A stretch of DNA of 64,000 nt from Parvibaculum sp035325945. Its GTDB lineage: Bacteria; Pseudomonadota; Alphaproteobacteria; Parvibaculales; Parvibaculaceae. How positions within the stretch are numbered: the stretch's first letter is position 1; the number at the start of each line of letters is the position of its first letter. The position numbers were made by a program, and so were the translations under genes. The notes beneath the pieces were generated by a model. The model made no database searches. It saw only the letters and a program-made list of their open reading frames with translations, and had not been told where the DNA came from. This document shows, one piece after another, positions 53,477 through 61,495 of the stretch. The stretch spans positions 62,001 through 126,000 of the forward strand of contig NZ_DAOKYX010000005.1 in assembly GCF_035325945.1 (NCBI RefSeq), read 5' to 3'.

Positions 53477-53520
53477 GGCCGCCGTACTCCAGATGGGTGT
53501 ACGGCGGCCTTTTCAATTTT
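53477..53520 (+). terminator. Rho-independent terminator
   Basis: GGCCGCCGTAC (53477-53487) pairs perfectly with GTACGGCGGCC (53499-53509), an 11-bp stem with an 11-base loop, followed by TTTTCAATTTT. It ends whatever is transcribed rightward across 53.2-53.5 kb and lies 21 bp from the stop of the convergent lipoprotein gene. Confidence 0.9.
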
Positions 53521-53540
53521 CGGCACACTCCCGACGGCGA

Positions 53541-54026
53541 TCAGCCGTTCTGGATCTGCCAGCTACCGTCAGGCTGGCGGCAGGCGGTTCCGAAAGCCTG
53601 CTCTGCGCGCCCGCCGATATAGACCGTCTGCTGATATTCGCGGCAATAGCCCGCGCTCGTCCGGTAGCTGCGACCGGGCTCGACATAGCCGTAATTGCCG
53701 CTATCCGGATTGCGCCATTCCGTCCGCGCGCCGCTCTCGAAGGAGCGGTAGGACGCCTGCGAGAGATATTGCTGGTCGGCGCGGTCGAGACTCTGGCCGA
53801 TGCTGTTGCCGACGAGCGCGCCGAGCAGCACGCCCGCGCCCGTCGCCCAGAGGCGGCCTGTGCCGCCGCCGATCGCCTGACCGGCAAGGCCGCCGATGAC
53901 GGCGCCGCCCACCGTACCCATGGTTTGCTTCGGCCCGTAGCCGCCATATCCGCCGTAACCGTTCTGTGCGCAGCCCGCGAGGGTGGCGGCGAGAGCGGCA
54001 GCCAGCGCGATGCGAGAGATTTTCAT
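53541..54026 (-). CDS. 17-kDa-surface-antigen-like outer membrane lipoprotein
   Basis: 161 residues from the ATG at 54026. The lipoprotein signal MKISRIALAAALAATLAGC carries a lipobox (LAGC). A Gly/Tyr-rich stretch follows, then the glycine-zipper segments MGTVGGAVIGGLAGQAIGGG and GVLLGALVGNSIGQSLDRAD typical of the Rickettsia 17-kDa antigen family. The C-terminal domain has GYCREYQQTVYIGGRAEQAF and ACRQPDGSWQI. Likely a periplasm-facing lipid-anchored protein of envelope integrity. Confidence 0.9.
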   Translation of the reverse strand: MKISRIALAAALAATLAGCAQNGYGGYGGYGPKQTMGTVGGAVIGGLAGQAIGGGTGRLWATGAGVLLGALVGNSIGQSLDRADQQYLSQASYRSFESGARTEWRNPDSGNYGYVEPGRSYRTSAGYCREYQQTVYIGGRAEQAFGTACRQPDGSWQIQNG

Positions 54027-54139
54027 GGGATACCCCGATATCGATCGTTGAAACCGGAGCTGATCCTGACGGACGGCGCTTGAGCAGGCGCTGAACGGTG
54101 CATTCATCCTGCGTTCAGATTGACGCCGCCCGCGCGCCC

Positions 54140-55534
54140 CTACTCGCTCGCCGCTGGCAGAACGAGTTCGGCGCGAAGCCCGCCGAGCGCGGCATCGGCG
54201 AGATGAAGTTCGCCGCCATAAAGCTCCGCGATCTCGGTCACGATGGAAAGGCCGAGGCCCGAGCCGGGTTTCGTTTCGTCAAGCCTGCTGCCTCGGCGGA
54301 GCGCGGCCTTGCGCTTTTCCTCCGGAACGCCTGGCCCATCATCCTCCACCGTCACCATGAAGGCGGGGCGGCCCTTGCGTGGCGCTGAAAGCGGCCGGGC
54401 CTTGAGTTCCACGCGGGCGGCCGCCCATTTGCAGGCATTGTCGAGCAGGTTTCCGGCCATCTCCTCTAGGTCTTGCGCCTCGCCGCGAAAGCCGAGGTCT
54501 TCCGGACATGCGACAACGATGGATATGCCTCGCTCGGCATAGATGCGTTCGAGCGTCCGCGCGAGCCGGGCGAGCGTCGGCGCGACCGGCGTGTGCGCGC
54601 CGAAGACATTGGCCGATGCCGCCATGCGGGCGCGCGCAAGGTGGTGGTCGATCTGTTCACGCATATTCGCCGCGAGTTTGACGGCCTGCTCGCCGAATCC
54701 GTCAGGATGGGCGCGCGCTTCGTTGGTGAGGACGCTCAGCGGCGTTTTCAGCGCATGGGCGAGATTTCCCACATGCATGCGCGCGCGTTCCAGCACCTCG
54801 CGGTTGCTTTCGAGGAGCGAGTTGATCTCTTCGGCCAGCGGCTCGATCTCGCTTGGAAACTGTCCGTCCAGCTTTGTCGCCTTGCCGGAACGGATCTGCG
54901 CGAGCGCGCGGCGCACGCCTTCGAGCGGTCGCAGACCGAAGCGGACCTGAATGAGAAGCGCGATCAGGATACCGGCGCCGAGCCCCACCATCGCCGTGAA
55001 GACCGTGCTGTTGAAGCTCTGGATGTCGGCTTCCATTTCCGCCTTGTCGCCTGCGACGGCAAAGGAAACCGGCACGTCATAGCCCGGCAGCATGACGCGG
55101 CGCTCGACGACGCGCAGCGACTGGTTTTCGGGGCCCGTCGCATCGAAATAGCGCGCGCCGGAGACGTCTCGCCTCGAATCCTTGCCTTCCGCAAGGTCGA
55201 TCGACTGGTCGAAGAGCGAGCGCGAACGCAGGGCGAGGCGTTGCGCGAGCGGCGCGATCTGCCAGTACCAGCCCGAATAGGCGAAGTCGAAGCGCGTTTC
55301 GTTGAGGTCGCGCGAGCGGACGATCTGGTGCTGATCGTTCACCTCGGTCGTGGCAATGAGGCTTCCGAGCAGCACTTCGAGGCGCGCATCGAAAGAGCGC
55401 TCGACCGTATTGCGGAAGATCGAGGAAAGGATGATGCCGCCCGCAAGCAGGACGACAGAACTCCACAGCGCAGCGCCCGCCACCAGCCGAAAGGCGAGGC
55501 TGTCGGTGCGGAGGTGCAGACTTCTAGGCAGCAT
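54140..55534 (-). CDS. Sensor histidine kinase (PhoQ-like)
   Basis: 464 residues. Membrane helices near 17-37 (GAALWSSVVLLAGGIILSSI) and 175-195 (AMVGLGAGILIALLIQVRFG) enclose a periplasmic sensor domain. HAMP-like linker, then HisKA with histidine in VGNLAHALKTPLSVLTNEAR and HATPase_c with NLLDNACKWAAARVE, DDGPGVPEEKR and GSGLGLSIVTEIAELYGG. The LAHALKTPL form is the PhoQ-type histidine box. Its start lies 11 bp inside the response regulator gene, so the pair is coupled. Confidence 0.93.
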   Translation of the reverse strand: MLPRSLHLRTDSLAFRLVAGAALWSSVVLLAGGIILSSIFRNTVERSFDARLEVLLGSLIATTEVNDQHQIVRSRDLNETRFDFAYSGWYWQIAPLAQRLALRSRSLFDQSIDLAEGKDSRRDVSGARYFDATGPENQSLRVVERRVMLPGYDVPVSFAVAGDKAEMEADIQSFNSTVFTAMVGLGAGILIALLIQVRFGLRPLEGVRRALAQIRSGKATKLDGQFPSEIEPLAEEINSLLESNREVLERARMHVGNLAHALKTPLSVLTNEARAHPDGFGEQAVKLAANMREQIDHHLARARMAASANVFGAHTPVAPTLARLARTLERIYAERGISIVVACPEDLGFRGEAQDLEEMAGNLLDNACKWAAARVELKARPLSAPRKGRPAFMVTVEDDGPGVPEEKRKAALRRGSRLDETKPGSGLGLSIVTEIAELYGGELHLADAALGGLRAELVLPAASE

Positions 55535-56195
55535 CTTCCGGAGCGGCGAGCCGGTAGCCGAGCCCCCTCACAGTTTCGATCATGTCCTTGCCGAGCTTGC
55601 GGCGGAGCCGGCCGACAAAGACCTCGATGGTATTGGAATCGCGGTCGAAATCCTGATCGTAGAGATGCTCCACGAGTTCGGTGCGCGAGATGATGCGCCC
55701 CTGATGGTGGATCAGATATTCGAGCAGCCGGTATTCGAGCGAGGTGAGCTTGACCGCCGTGCCGTTGACCGTGACCCGCGAGGTCCGCGTATCCACCCGC
55801 AAGGGGCCGCATTCGAACTCGCTCGTCGCATGGCCGCTCGCCCGGCGCAGAAGCGCCCTGAGGCGCGCCAGCACTTCTTCCATGAAGAAGGGTTTGGCCA
55901 CGTAGTCGTCGGCCCCGGCGTCGAAGCCCGCCACCTTGTCCGACCAGCGGTCGCGCGCGGTGAGGATCAGCACCGGCATGTTGCGGCCCGCCCGCCGCCA
56001 CTTCTCGAGCACGGTGACGCCGTCCATTTCCGGCAGGCCCAGATCGAGGATCACCGCGTCATAAGGTTCCGTATCGCCGAGAAAGTGTCCCTCCTCGCCG
56101 TCCATGGCCTTGTCGACGACATAGCCCGCCTCGGTGAGCGCGGTCACGAGCTGGCGATTGAGGTCCGGGTCGTCCTCGACGACGAGCAGTCTCAT
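55524..56195 (-). CDS. OmpR/PhoP-family response regulator
   Basis: 223 residues. Receiver: MRLLVVEDDPDLNRQLVTAL, phospho-accepting aspartate in AVILDLGLPEMDGVTVLEKW and lysine in YVAKPFFMEEVLARL. C-terminal winged helix: LTSLEYRLLEYLIHHQGRII and DSNTIEVFVGRLRRKLG. It follows the PepSY gene by 3 bp and overlaps the kinase, giving a PepSY-regulator-kinase operon. Magnesium, cation or envelope signals are typical of this class; the actual signal is unknown. Confidence 0.95.
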   Translation of the reverse strand: MRLLVVEDDPDLNRQLVTALTEAGYVVDKAMDGEEGHFLGDTEPYDAVILDLGLPEMDGVTVLEKWRRAGRNMPVLILTARDRWSDKVAGFDAGADDYVAKPFFMEEVLARLRALLRRASGHATSEFECGPLRVDTRTSRVTVNGTAVKLTSLEYRLLEYLIHHQGRIISRTELVEHLYDQDFDRDSNTIEVFVGRLRRKLGKDMIETVRGLGYRLAAPEDAA

Positions 56196-56198
56196 GCC

Positions 56199-56576
56199 TC
56201 AGCGTCCTCCCTGGCGATAGCCCAATATTTCACCCGTTGCCGCATCCGCCGAGACGATAGCGACGCTGCCGTCGGCGGTCATCAGCTTGATGAGATAGAC
56301 CGGGCGGCCTCCGCCGTCCACCAGTTGCGCGTCTAGGAGGCGGCCGGGATGGCGCTGATGCACCTTGGCCAGCACCTTGCCGAGCGGCAGGATCTTGCCT
56401 TGGCGCACGCCTTCCCGCGCCGCATTCTGGTCGGTGCGCGTATCGGAATTCCGCAGCGGCCGGCCGATATAGGAGCGCTCCTGCGACCAAGGGGCCGCAT
56501 GCACGGTCTCCGCGCCCGCCAGCAAGGCGAGGATCGCGGAGAATGCCAGTACGGCCGATGCGTGCGTCCTTTTCAT
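56199..56576 (-). CDS. Secreted PepSY-domain protein
   Basis: 125 residues. Signal peptide MKRTHASAVLAFSAILALLA with likely cleavage after VHA. The C-terminal ~65 residues are a PepSY domain (LPLGKVLAKVHQRHPGRLLD, GGGRPVYLIKLMTADGSVAI, ADAATGEILGYRQ). PepSY proteins next to PhoP/PhoQ-type systems are thought to act in the periplasm on sensing or proteolysis. First gene of its operon. Confidence 0.9.
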   Translation of the reverse strand: MKRTHASAVLAFSAILALLAGAETVHAAPWSQERSYIGRPLRNSDTRTDQNAAREGVRQGKILPLGKVLAKVHQRHPGRLLDAQLVDGGGRPVYLIKLMTADGSVAIVSADAATGEILGYRQGGR

Positions 56577-56631
56577 GCCCCCGGTTCTAGCTTCCCCAGA
56601 CTGAACCTTCGATGAATGAAAGAGCCCGGCT

Positions 56632-57303
56632 TCAGAAGCCCGAAAAGCTCGCCCACTCCTCCATCGGCGCGCGGTCGGTGCGCAGCTTGTTGATCGGCGC
56701 CGTATCGTCCATATAGCCGAGCCCCATGCCGCAGAAGAGCATGAGTTCCGGCGGCATGCTCACGAATTCCGCCACCGTCTTGTGCCAGATGGCCCAGGCT
56801 TCCTGGGGGCAGGTGTGGAGCCCCTGCTCGCGTGCCGCCAGCATCACCGACTGGGCGAACATGCCGAGATCGGACCACTGGTCGATCCCCATCTGGCGGT
56901 CGATGGCGAAGAAGATGGCGACTGGCGCATCGAAGAAGCGGAAATTGCGCGCGAATTGCTGGAGGCGGCCTGCCTTGTCCTCGCGTGCCACGCCGATCGT
57001 CGCATACATGTCCTCGCCGCATTTGAAGCGCCGCGACCTGTAGGGCTCCGTCAGGTTCTTGGGATAGATGTCATATTCCGTGCCCTCGCCGAAGGGCATC
57101 GTCTTCTGTTTCTCGGCGATGATCGCGAGAAATTCCTTCAGCCGCTCGCCCGTCAGCACATAGACATGCCAGGGCTGAAGATTGCCGCCGGACGGCGCCC
57201 ATTTGGCCACGTCGAGAATGGCGCGCACGGTCGCCTCGGGCACCGGCTTGTCGAGAAAGGCCCGGCAGGTGATGCGTGTCTTCAGGGCTTCCGTAACGTT
57301 CAA
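56632..57303 (-). CDS. Nitroreductase-family protein
   Basis: 223 residues if translation starts at the TTG at 57303, which has GGAG eight bases before it and gives the natural N-terminus MNVTEALKTRITCRAFLDKP. There is no ATG or GTG nearby with a ribosome-binding site. FMN-binding motif KWAPSGGNLQPWHVYVLTGE, then DLGMFAQSVMLAAREQGLHT and the C-terminal GMGLGYMDDTAPINKLRTDR. It reduces nitro compounds, quinones or enones with NAD(P)H. It is on the same strand as the downstream dehydrogenase/SDR group, 62 bp from it. Confidence 0.88.
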   Translation of the reverse strand: MNVTEALKTRITCRAFLDKPVPEATVRAILDVAKWAPSGGNLQPWHVYVLTGERLKEFLAIIAEKQKTMPFGEGTEYDIYPKNLTEPYRSRRFKCGEDMYATIGVAREDKAGRLQQFARNFRFFDAPVAIFFAIDRQMGIDQWSDLGMFAQSVMLAAREQGLHTCPQEAWAIWHKTVAEFVSMPPELMLFCGMGLGYMDDTAPINKLRTDRAPMEEWASFSGF

Positions 57304-57365
57304 GATCGTAACTCCATTCTGAATAGAAACTTCGCGGCGCCGTCCCGAGGCCGGGCCGGCTGCCG

Positions 57366-58217
57366 TCACCTCGCGGTCACATAGGGCCAGAGGGCGTCCG
57401 CCCCGCGCGTGATCGTCTCACGGCCGAGCCAGTCCGCCCATTCGGCACCGGATCCGAACTCTGCCCGCCACGACCAGAGGCGGCGCGTCGCGAAGTGAAG
57501 CCCGTGCTCATATGTGAAGCCGATCGCGCCATGCACCTGATGCGCGATGGAGGTCGCGATCGAGGTCGCATCGTCGGCGCGCGTTTTCGCCACCGCGATT
57601 TCGAAGGTAGCCGCGTCGCCCGACGTCACCTTGTCGGCGCGCTGGGCGGCGTGGGCCGATGCGATGCCGACTGCGGCCGACTGCGTGGAGAGCACCGCGA
57701 GCTGCTGCTGGATCGCCTGNNNNNNNNNNNNNNNNNNNNNNNNNNNNNNNNNNNNNNNNNNNNNNNNNNNNNNNNNNNNNNNNNNNNNNNNNNNNNNNNN
57801 NNNNNNNNNNNNNNNNNNNGCATGGCTCGCATTGCGTCCCCAGGGCACGCGCTTCGCCGTGCCGGTCAGCCGGCCGCCATTCAGCTTGAAATTACCTTCC
57901 ATCACCGTGACGACGCCTTCGGGCATGGTGATGCCGGCGCGGCCGAGCACGAAGCCCGCGAGGATCGCTTCCGCGAGCGGCACCGGCGCCGCATGCGCGC
58001 CCGCAGCCTTGAGCACGACATGCGCATCGCTCCATGTCGCGCCGGCGCCTTCCTGCGCTTCCGGCAGGAGAATGCGCGTCATGCCGTTTTCGACCAGCGC
58101 ATTCCAAAGCGCCTCCGGCCAGCCGCCCTCCTCCGCGCTCTGGATCGCCTGCTTCGTCGAGTGATCGTCAAGAAGCTTCGTCACACTCGCATCGAGGATC
58201 GTCTGCATCTCGTTCAT
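57366..58217 (-). CDS. Acyl-CoA dehydrogenase, small (beta-like) partner, with assembly gap
   Basis: Frame from the ATG at 58217 (AGGAG seven bases upstream; another ATG is at 58220). N domain: TRILLPEAQEGAGATWSDAH and APVPLAEAILAGFVLGRAGI. C-terminal: AIAHQ-like SIATSIAHQVHGAIGFTYEH and LHFATRRLWSWRAEFGSG. The HGAIGFTYEH/RRL ending marks the divergent partner of a two-gene dehydrogenase. A 100-N run removes part of the middle beta domain; relatives suggest around 100 residues are missing rather than 33. It starts 13 bp after the larger partner. Confidence 0.85.
   Translation of the reverse strand: MNEMQTILDASVTKLLDDHSTKQAIQSAEEGGWPEALWNALVENGMTRILLPEAQEGAGATWSDAHVVLKAAGAHAAPVPLAEAILAGFVLGRAGITMPEGVVTVMEGNFKLNGGRLTGTAKRVPWGRNASHXXXXXXXXXXXXXXXXXXXXXXXXXXXXXXXXXXQAIQQQLAVLSTQSAAVGIASAHAAQRADKVTSGDAATFEIAVAKTRADDATSIATSIAHQVHGAIGFTYEHGLHFATRRLWSWRAEFGSGAEWADWLGRETITRGADALWPYVTAR
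57720..57819. other. Assembly gap (100 N) inside the dehydrogenase gene
   Basis: The frame is open on both sides. Flanks are not repeats of each other. True length is unknown but probably above 100 bases given the short readable protein. Confidence 0.95.
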
Positions 58218-58230
58218 CATGTCTCTCCTC

Positions 58231-59388
58231 TCAGCGAAGACCGAGGCCGCGGGCAATGATCCCGCGCAGAATTTCGCGCGTGCCGCCGCGCAGCGAGAAG
58301 GAGGGCACGGTCTGGGTGAGATAGCCGAGCACCTGCTCGAAGTCGCTGCCTGATCCGATGGTCGGCTCCATCCCGAGAATTTCGTGCGCCTTCACCGGCA
58401 TGTCCTGCTCGAAGCCGGTGCCGAGGTCCTTCACCACCGAGGCTTCGAGCGCCGGGTTCTCGCCCTTGTCGAGCATGCCCGCGACCGAGAGCGACATCTG
58501 CCGCAGCGTCACGAGATCCGCGACGAGCCGGCCGATTTCCCGCACGCCTTCGGTTCCGCCGCGCTTCTGCAGCTCACGGATCATCTCGACGAGAAGGATG
58601 AAGCTCGAAAGATAGCGCTCCGGCCCCGATCGCTCGAAAGCAAGCTCGGCATTCACCTGCGCCCAGCCGGACCCTTCCGAGCCGACGAGCATGCCCTCCG
58701 GCACAAAGGCATCCTCGAACACAACCTCGTTGAAATGGGCGTTGCCCGCGAGGTCCTTGATCGGGCGGATGGTGATGCCGTCCGTGTTCTTCAGATCAAC
58801 GAGGAACTGCGTCAGGCCCGCATGTTTGTTGTTCGGGTCCTGGCTCGTGCGGAAAAGCGCGATCATGTAATGTGCCTTGTGCGCGTTCGAGGTCCAGAGC
58901 TTCGTGCCGTTGACCCTGTAGCCGCCATCGACCTTTTCAGCGCGCGTTCGCGTGGCCGCGAGATCGGAGCCCGAATCCGGCTCCGACATTCCGATGCAGA
59001 AGAAGCACTCGCCGCGCGCGACTTTCGGCAGGATGAGCTGGCGTTGCTCTTCCGTGCCGAAATTGAGGAGCAGCGGCCCGGACTGCCGGTCGCCGATCCA
59101 GTGCCCACCAACGGGCGCGCCTGCCGCGAGCATTTCCTCCAGCACGACGTAACGGTCAAAGGCGGAACGCTCATGCCCACCATAGCGCTTCGGCCAGCGC
59201 ATGCCGATCCAGCCGCGTTCCCCCATCTTCCGGCTGAACTCGGCGTCAAAACCCATCCATGTCTGCGCGCGCGTCACGGCGGGCACGTGCCGCAACTCCT
59301 TGTCGAGGAATTCGCGCACCTCCTCGCGGAGACCCTTCGTTTCCTCGGGCAGTTCGCACAGGTCAAAGCGGAACGTCTGCATCGTCAT
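58231..59388 (-). CDS. Acyl-CoA dehydrogenase, large (alpha-like) partner
   Basis: 385 residues. RWPKRYGGHERSAFDRYVVL, flavin-contact region IGMSEPDSGSDLAATRTRAE, WTSNAHKAHYMIALFRTSQD, and ending PSFSLRGGTREILRGIIARG. Full-length, FAD-binding subunit type. Followed at 13 bp by the smaller partner and preceded at 49 bp by an SDR gene, so the order is SDR, alpha, beta, nitroreductase. This repeats the alpha/beta arrangement seen at 12.4-14.8 kb but with the subunit order reversed. Substrate unknown. Confidence 0.93.
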   Translation of the reverse strand: MTMQTFRFDLCELPEETKGLREEVREFLDKELRHVPAVTRAQTWMGFDAEFSRKMGERGWIGMRWPKRYGGHERSAFDRYVVLEEMLAAGAPVGGHWIGDRQSGPLLLNFGTEEQRQLILPKVARGECFFCIGMSEPDSGSDLAATRTRAEKVDGGYRVNGTKLWTSNAHKAHYMIALFRTSQDPNNKHAGLTQFLVDLKNTDGITIRPIKDLAGNAHFNEVVFEDAFVPEGMLVGSEGSGWAQVNAELAFERSGPERYLSSFILLVEMIRELQKRGGTEGVREIGRLVADLVTLRQMSLSVAGMLDKGENPALEASVVKDLGTGFEQDMPVKAHEILGMEPTIGSGSDFEQVLGYLTQTVPSFSLRGGTREILRGIIARGLGLR

Positions 59389-59437
59389 TCCCGTTCAAAA
59401 GCTGCAACTCAAAAAACCAATTTGCCGTGTCGTCAAT

Positions 59438-60241
59438 TCAGACCGCCAGCGCCGTCGTGCCGCCATCGATGCGGAGATTGAGCGCGGTGAGCGCGCCCGC
59501 GCGCGGCGACGCGACGAAAGCGACGAGATCAGCGACCTCCGCTGGCGTCGTCACCCGCCCGGTCAGATTGTTCATGAAGGTTTTCAGTACATGGGGCTCG
59601 ACCTCTTCCCATGTCGTGCCCCAGCCCTTCTCATAGCCCTGCGCGAGAAAGCGCTCCTCCACTTCCTTCGTGCGGATGAGGCCGGGGCTCACAATGTTCA
59701 CGGTGATGCCGGTGTTGGCAAGTTCCTTTGCGAGGCTCACCGTCATGGTGACGAGTGCGCCCTTCGCCGCATAATAATGTGGCATGCGCGCCGCGGGCTC
59801 CGTCGAGCCGATCGTGCCGAGCATGATGATGCGGCCCCAGCCGCGTTCTTTCATCGCGCCGATCGAAAGCCGCGCCATGCGCACGGCCGAGAGCACGTTC
59901 TTCTCATAGGCGTCGATCCAGTCCGGCGTTTCCGTGCGCGTCCATGAGCCAGCCTCGGCGATACCGTAATTGTTGACAAGAATGTCGATGGCGCCCGCCG
60001 CCTGCCTGGCCGCCTCGTATGCCGCCTTCGCCCCCTCGTCCCCGGTGATGTCGCCCGCGACGGCGACGGCATGCCCGCCCGCCTCACGAATATCGGCGGC
60101 GACGGTTTCGGCCTCGCCGTCCGCCATGCCATGCACGACCACGCGCGCGCCTTCCCTGGCCAGCCGCTCGGCGATAACCCGGCCCGTGCCGCGATGCGAG
60201 CCGGTCACCAGAGCGGTCTTGCCTGTGAGTTGAAGATCCAT
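59438..60241 (-). CDS. Short-chain dehydrogenase/reductase
   Basis: 267 residues from the ATG at 60241 (MDLQLTGKTALVTGSHRGTG), with GGGGGAGG directly upstream. The cofactor motif TGSHRGTG, NNYGIAEAG, the IIMLGTIGSTEP strand with the serine region and the catalytic MPHYYAAKGALVTM (YxxxK) are present, as is GITVNIVSPGLIRT. It probably oxidises a hydroxyacyl- or hydroxy-steroid-like compound with NAD(P), feeding or following the dehydrogenases downstream (inference). Confidence 0.92.
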   Translation of the reverse strand: MDLQLTGKTALVTGSHRGTGRVIAERLAREGARVVVHGMADGEAETVAADIREAGGHAVAVAGDITGDEGAKAAYEAARQAAGAIDILVNNYGIAEAGSWTRTETPDWIDAYEKNVLSAVRMARLSIGAMKERGWGRIIMLGTIGSTEPAARMPHYYAAKGALVTMTVSLAKELANTGITVNIVSPGLIRTKEVEERFLAQGYEKGWGTTWEEVEPHVLKTFMNNLTGRVTTPAEVADLVAFVASPRAGALTALNLRIDGGTTALAV

Positions 60242-60369
60242 CGCCTCCCCCGGATTTGCCGTGAAGCCCTTCGGGCTCCGCATATTTGGCGCGAAGTCCG
60301 CTGAGCGGCAAGCACGGGAAAGGCCCGGTCACGCAAAAGATGATGCGAAAATGCAGAGCGGGCGAGATG

Positions 60370-60582
60370 TCAGAATTCCGCTGCGGCAACGGGCGCGGGC
60401 ACACGGTCGCCCAGCAGGTTCGGGAAGGCGCGGCCCGTATAGACGCCGGCTGCGAAGACGACGAAGGTCGCCACGAGAATGCCGAGGATCCTCATCCAGG
60501 GCAGTCTGCGCCGGGGCTCGCTGAAGATCATCCGGCGAGAGCCGAACATTCTGCGCGAGGAAAAAAGTCTGCCGCCAGCCAT
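60370..60582 (-). CDS. Small single-pass membrane protein, paralogue 2
   Basis: 70 residues from the ATG at 60582 with GAGGG upstream. An arginine-rich N-terminus (RLFSSRRMFGSRRMIFSEPR) precedes one membrane helix (MRILGILVATFVVFAAGVYT) and a short outer tail ending VPAPVAAAEF. The helix exit GVYTGRAFPNL and the C-terminus match the small protein at 60708-60887. No family recognised. Confidence 0.7.
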   Translation of the reverse strand: MAGGRLFSSRRMFGSRRMIFSEPRRRLPWMRILGILVATFVVFAAGVYTGRAFPNLLGDRVPAPVAAAEF

Positions 60583-60707
60583 GGACCCTCATGCCCGCCA
60601 GGATGTACCGCATACGGCACGCGATCCGTCCGCGTTCAGGGTCGTTATAGAACTTCGGGGAGATGGCGTCACCCTCCAACGGCCGTTCACGCGACGGCAG
60701 GCGACGC

Positions 60708-60887
60708 TCAGAAGCCCGCTGCCGCGACCTGGGCTGCGGGTGCTGTCGGGCCGAAAGTGAAGAGGTCGGGATAGGCGCTGCCCGTATAGACGCCTACGGA
60801 AAATACGACCGCGCCCATGCTCGCAAGGCCGAGCAGGATGGCGAGAGGCCGTCTTGAACGGCGCTGATAAAATATCTTCCGCTGCAT
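60708..60887 (-). CDS. Small single-pass membrane protein, paralogue 1
   Basis: 59 residues from the ATG at 60887 (MQRKIFYQRRSRRPLAILLG), with GGTGG six bases upstream. A basic N-terminus, one membrane helix (LAILLGLASMGAVVFSVGVY) and a tail TGSAYPDL ... AQVAAAGF. It shares GVYTG[RS]A[FY]P[ND]L and a VAAA[EG]F C-terminus with the next gene, and 14 identical bases (CCCGTATAGACGCC) at the DNA level. It lies 125 bp upstream of its paralogue. Confidence 0.7.
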   Translation of the reverse strand: MQRKIFYQRRSRRPLAILLGLASMGAVVFSVGVYTGSAYPDLFTFGPTAPAAQVAAAGF

Positions 60888-60986
60888 CGAGTTCCACCGG
60901 AAGCAGGACAAGGATGCGTAAACGCTATCGTCTCTTCGTTGACGAATTGATAACGCCCCGCCCCGCCTGCGAGCCGCGACAGGGCA

Positions 60987-61427
60987 TCACTCCGGCGCAT
61001 AGAAGAAGCGCCGTCCGATCAGGGCGCGAGGCTCAGCGTCCCTCGCCCAGCAGGGCCAATCGTCATGGGCATGGAACTTCGTCGCGCCCCGCGTCGGGTC
61101 GTCGAGGTCGCCTGCGAGGATGAGGCAGAGCAGCGCCAGCGAACGGCAGAATTCCGCATCGGCAAAATCGGCATTGATGCGGTTGCCGCATGCGAGGGCG
61201 ATGCCCGGCGCAGAGGCGGCTTTCCCCTCGCCCCTGCCACGCGCGTTGACGAGCATCCAGGCGAAGGCGATCCGCCCCTCTTCGCTGTCATCCACCGCCT
61301 CGCGGCACAGCTTCCGCGCAAGGAGGAGCATTTCGGCGAGATCGGGTGGGTCGGCGCGCGCGCAATTCTCCGCCCGTGAAGAGCGGTTCATCGTCTGGTG
61401 CATGGGATTTCCGCTGTACTTAGGCAT
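60987..61427 (-). CDS. SleB-like cell-wall hydrolase
   Basis: 146 residues at most; ATG at 61427 is used, with ATG at 61403 or 61391 as alternatives. The pattern LLLARKLCREAVDDSEEGR, IAFAWMLVNARGRGEG, DPTRGATKFHAHDDWPCWAR and ALIGRRFFYAPE follows the SleB/cell-wall-hydrolase domain, with the REA glutamate and GATKFH region retained. The enzyme would cut peptidoglycan. There is no clear signal peptide. Position just after GTA genes makes a link to particle release or cell-wall passage possible, but that is an inference. Confidence 0.7.
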   Translation of the reverse strand: MPKYSGNPMHQTMNRSSRAENCARADPPDLAEMLLLARKLCREAVDDSEEGRIAFAWMLVNARGRGEGKAASAPGIALACGNRINADFADAEFCRSLALLCLILAGDLDDPTRGATKFHAHDDWPCWARDAEPRALIGRRFFYAPE

Positions 61428-61495
61428 TTATTCCCGCTTTGTTCCAAGCGGCTGGATTGTCAGGCACGACCCTCCTGCCTGCCGCCCCTTCTCCT

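Larger units (their letters stand above)
53035..53540 (+). other. 506-bp region holding a short terminated transcription unit
   Basis: Between the YihY-type gene and a convergent lipoprotein gene. In order: unremarkable GC-rich DNA; a TTGACG at 53178-53183; a stem-loop at 53199-53218; a small dyad (53219-53231); an exceptionally strong ribosome-binding site; a 36-codon ORF; an 18-bp palindrome at its stop; about 100 bp with no gene; and a factor-independent terminator. The elements together suggest one small mRNA or a dual-function RNA. Confidence 0.55.
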
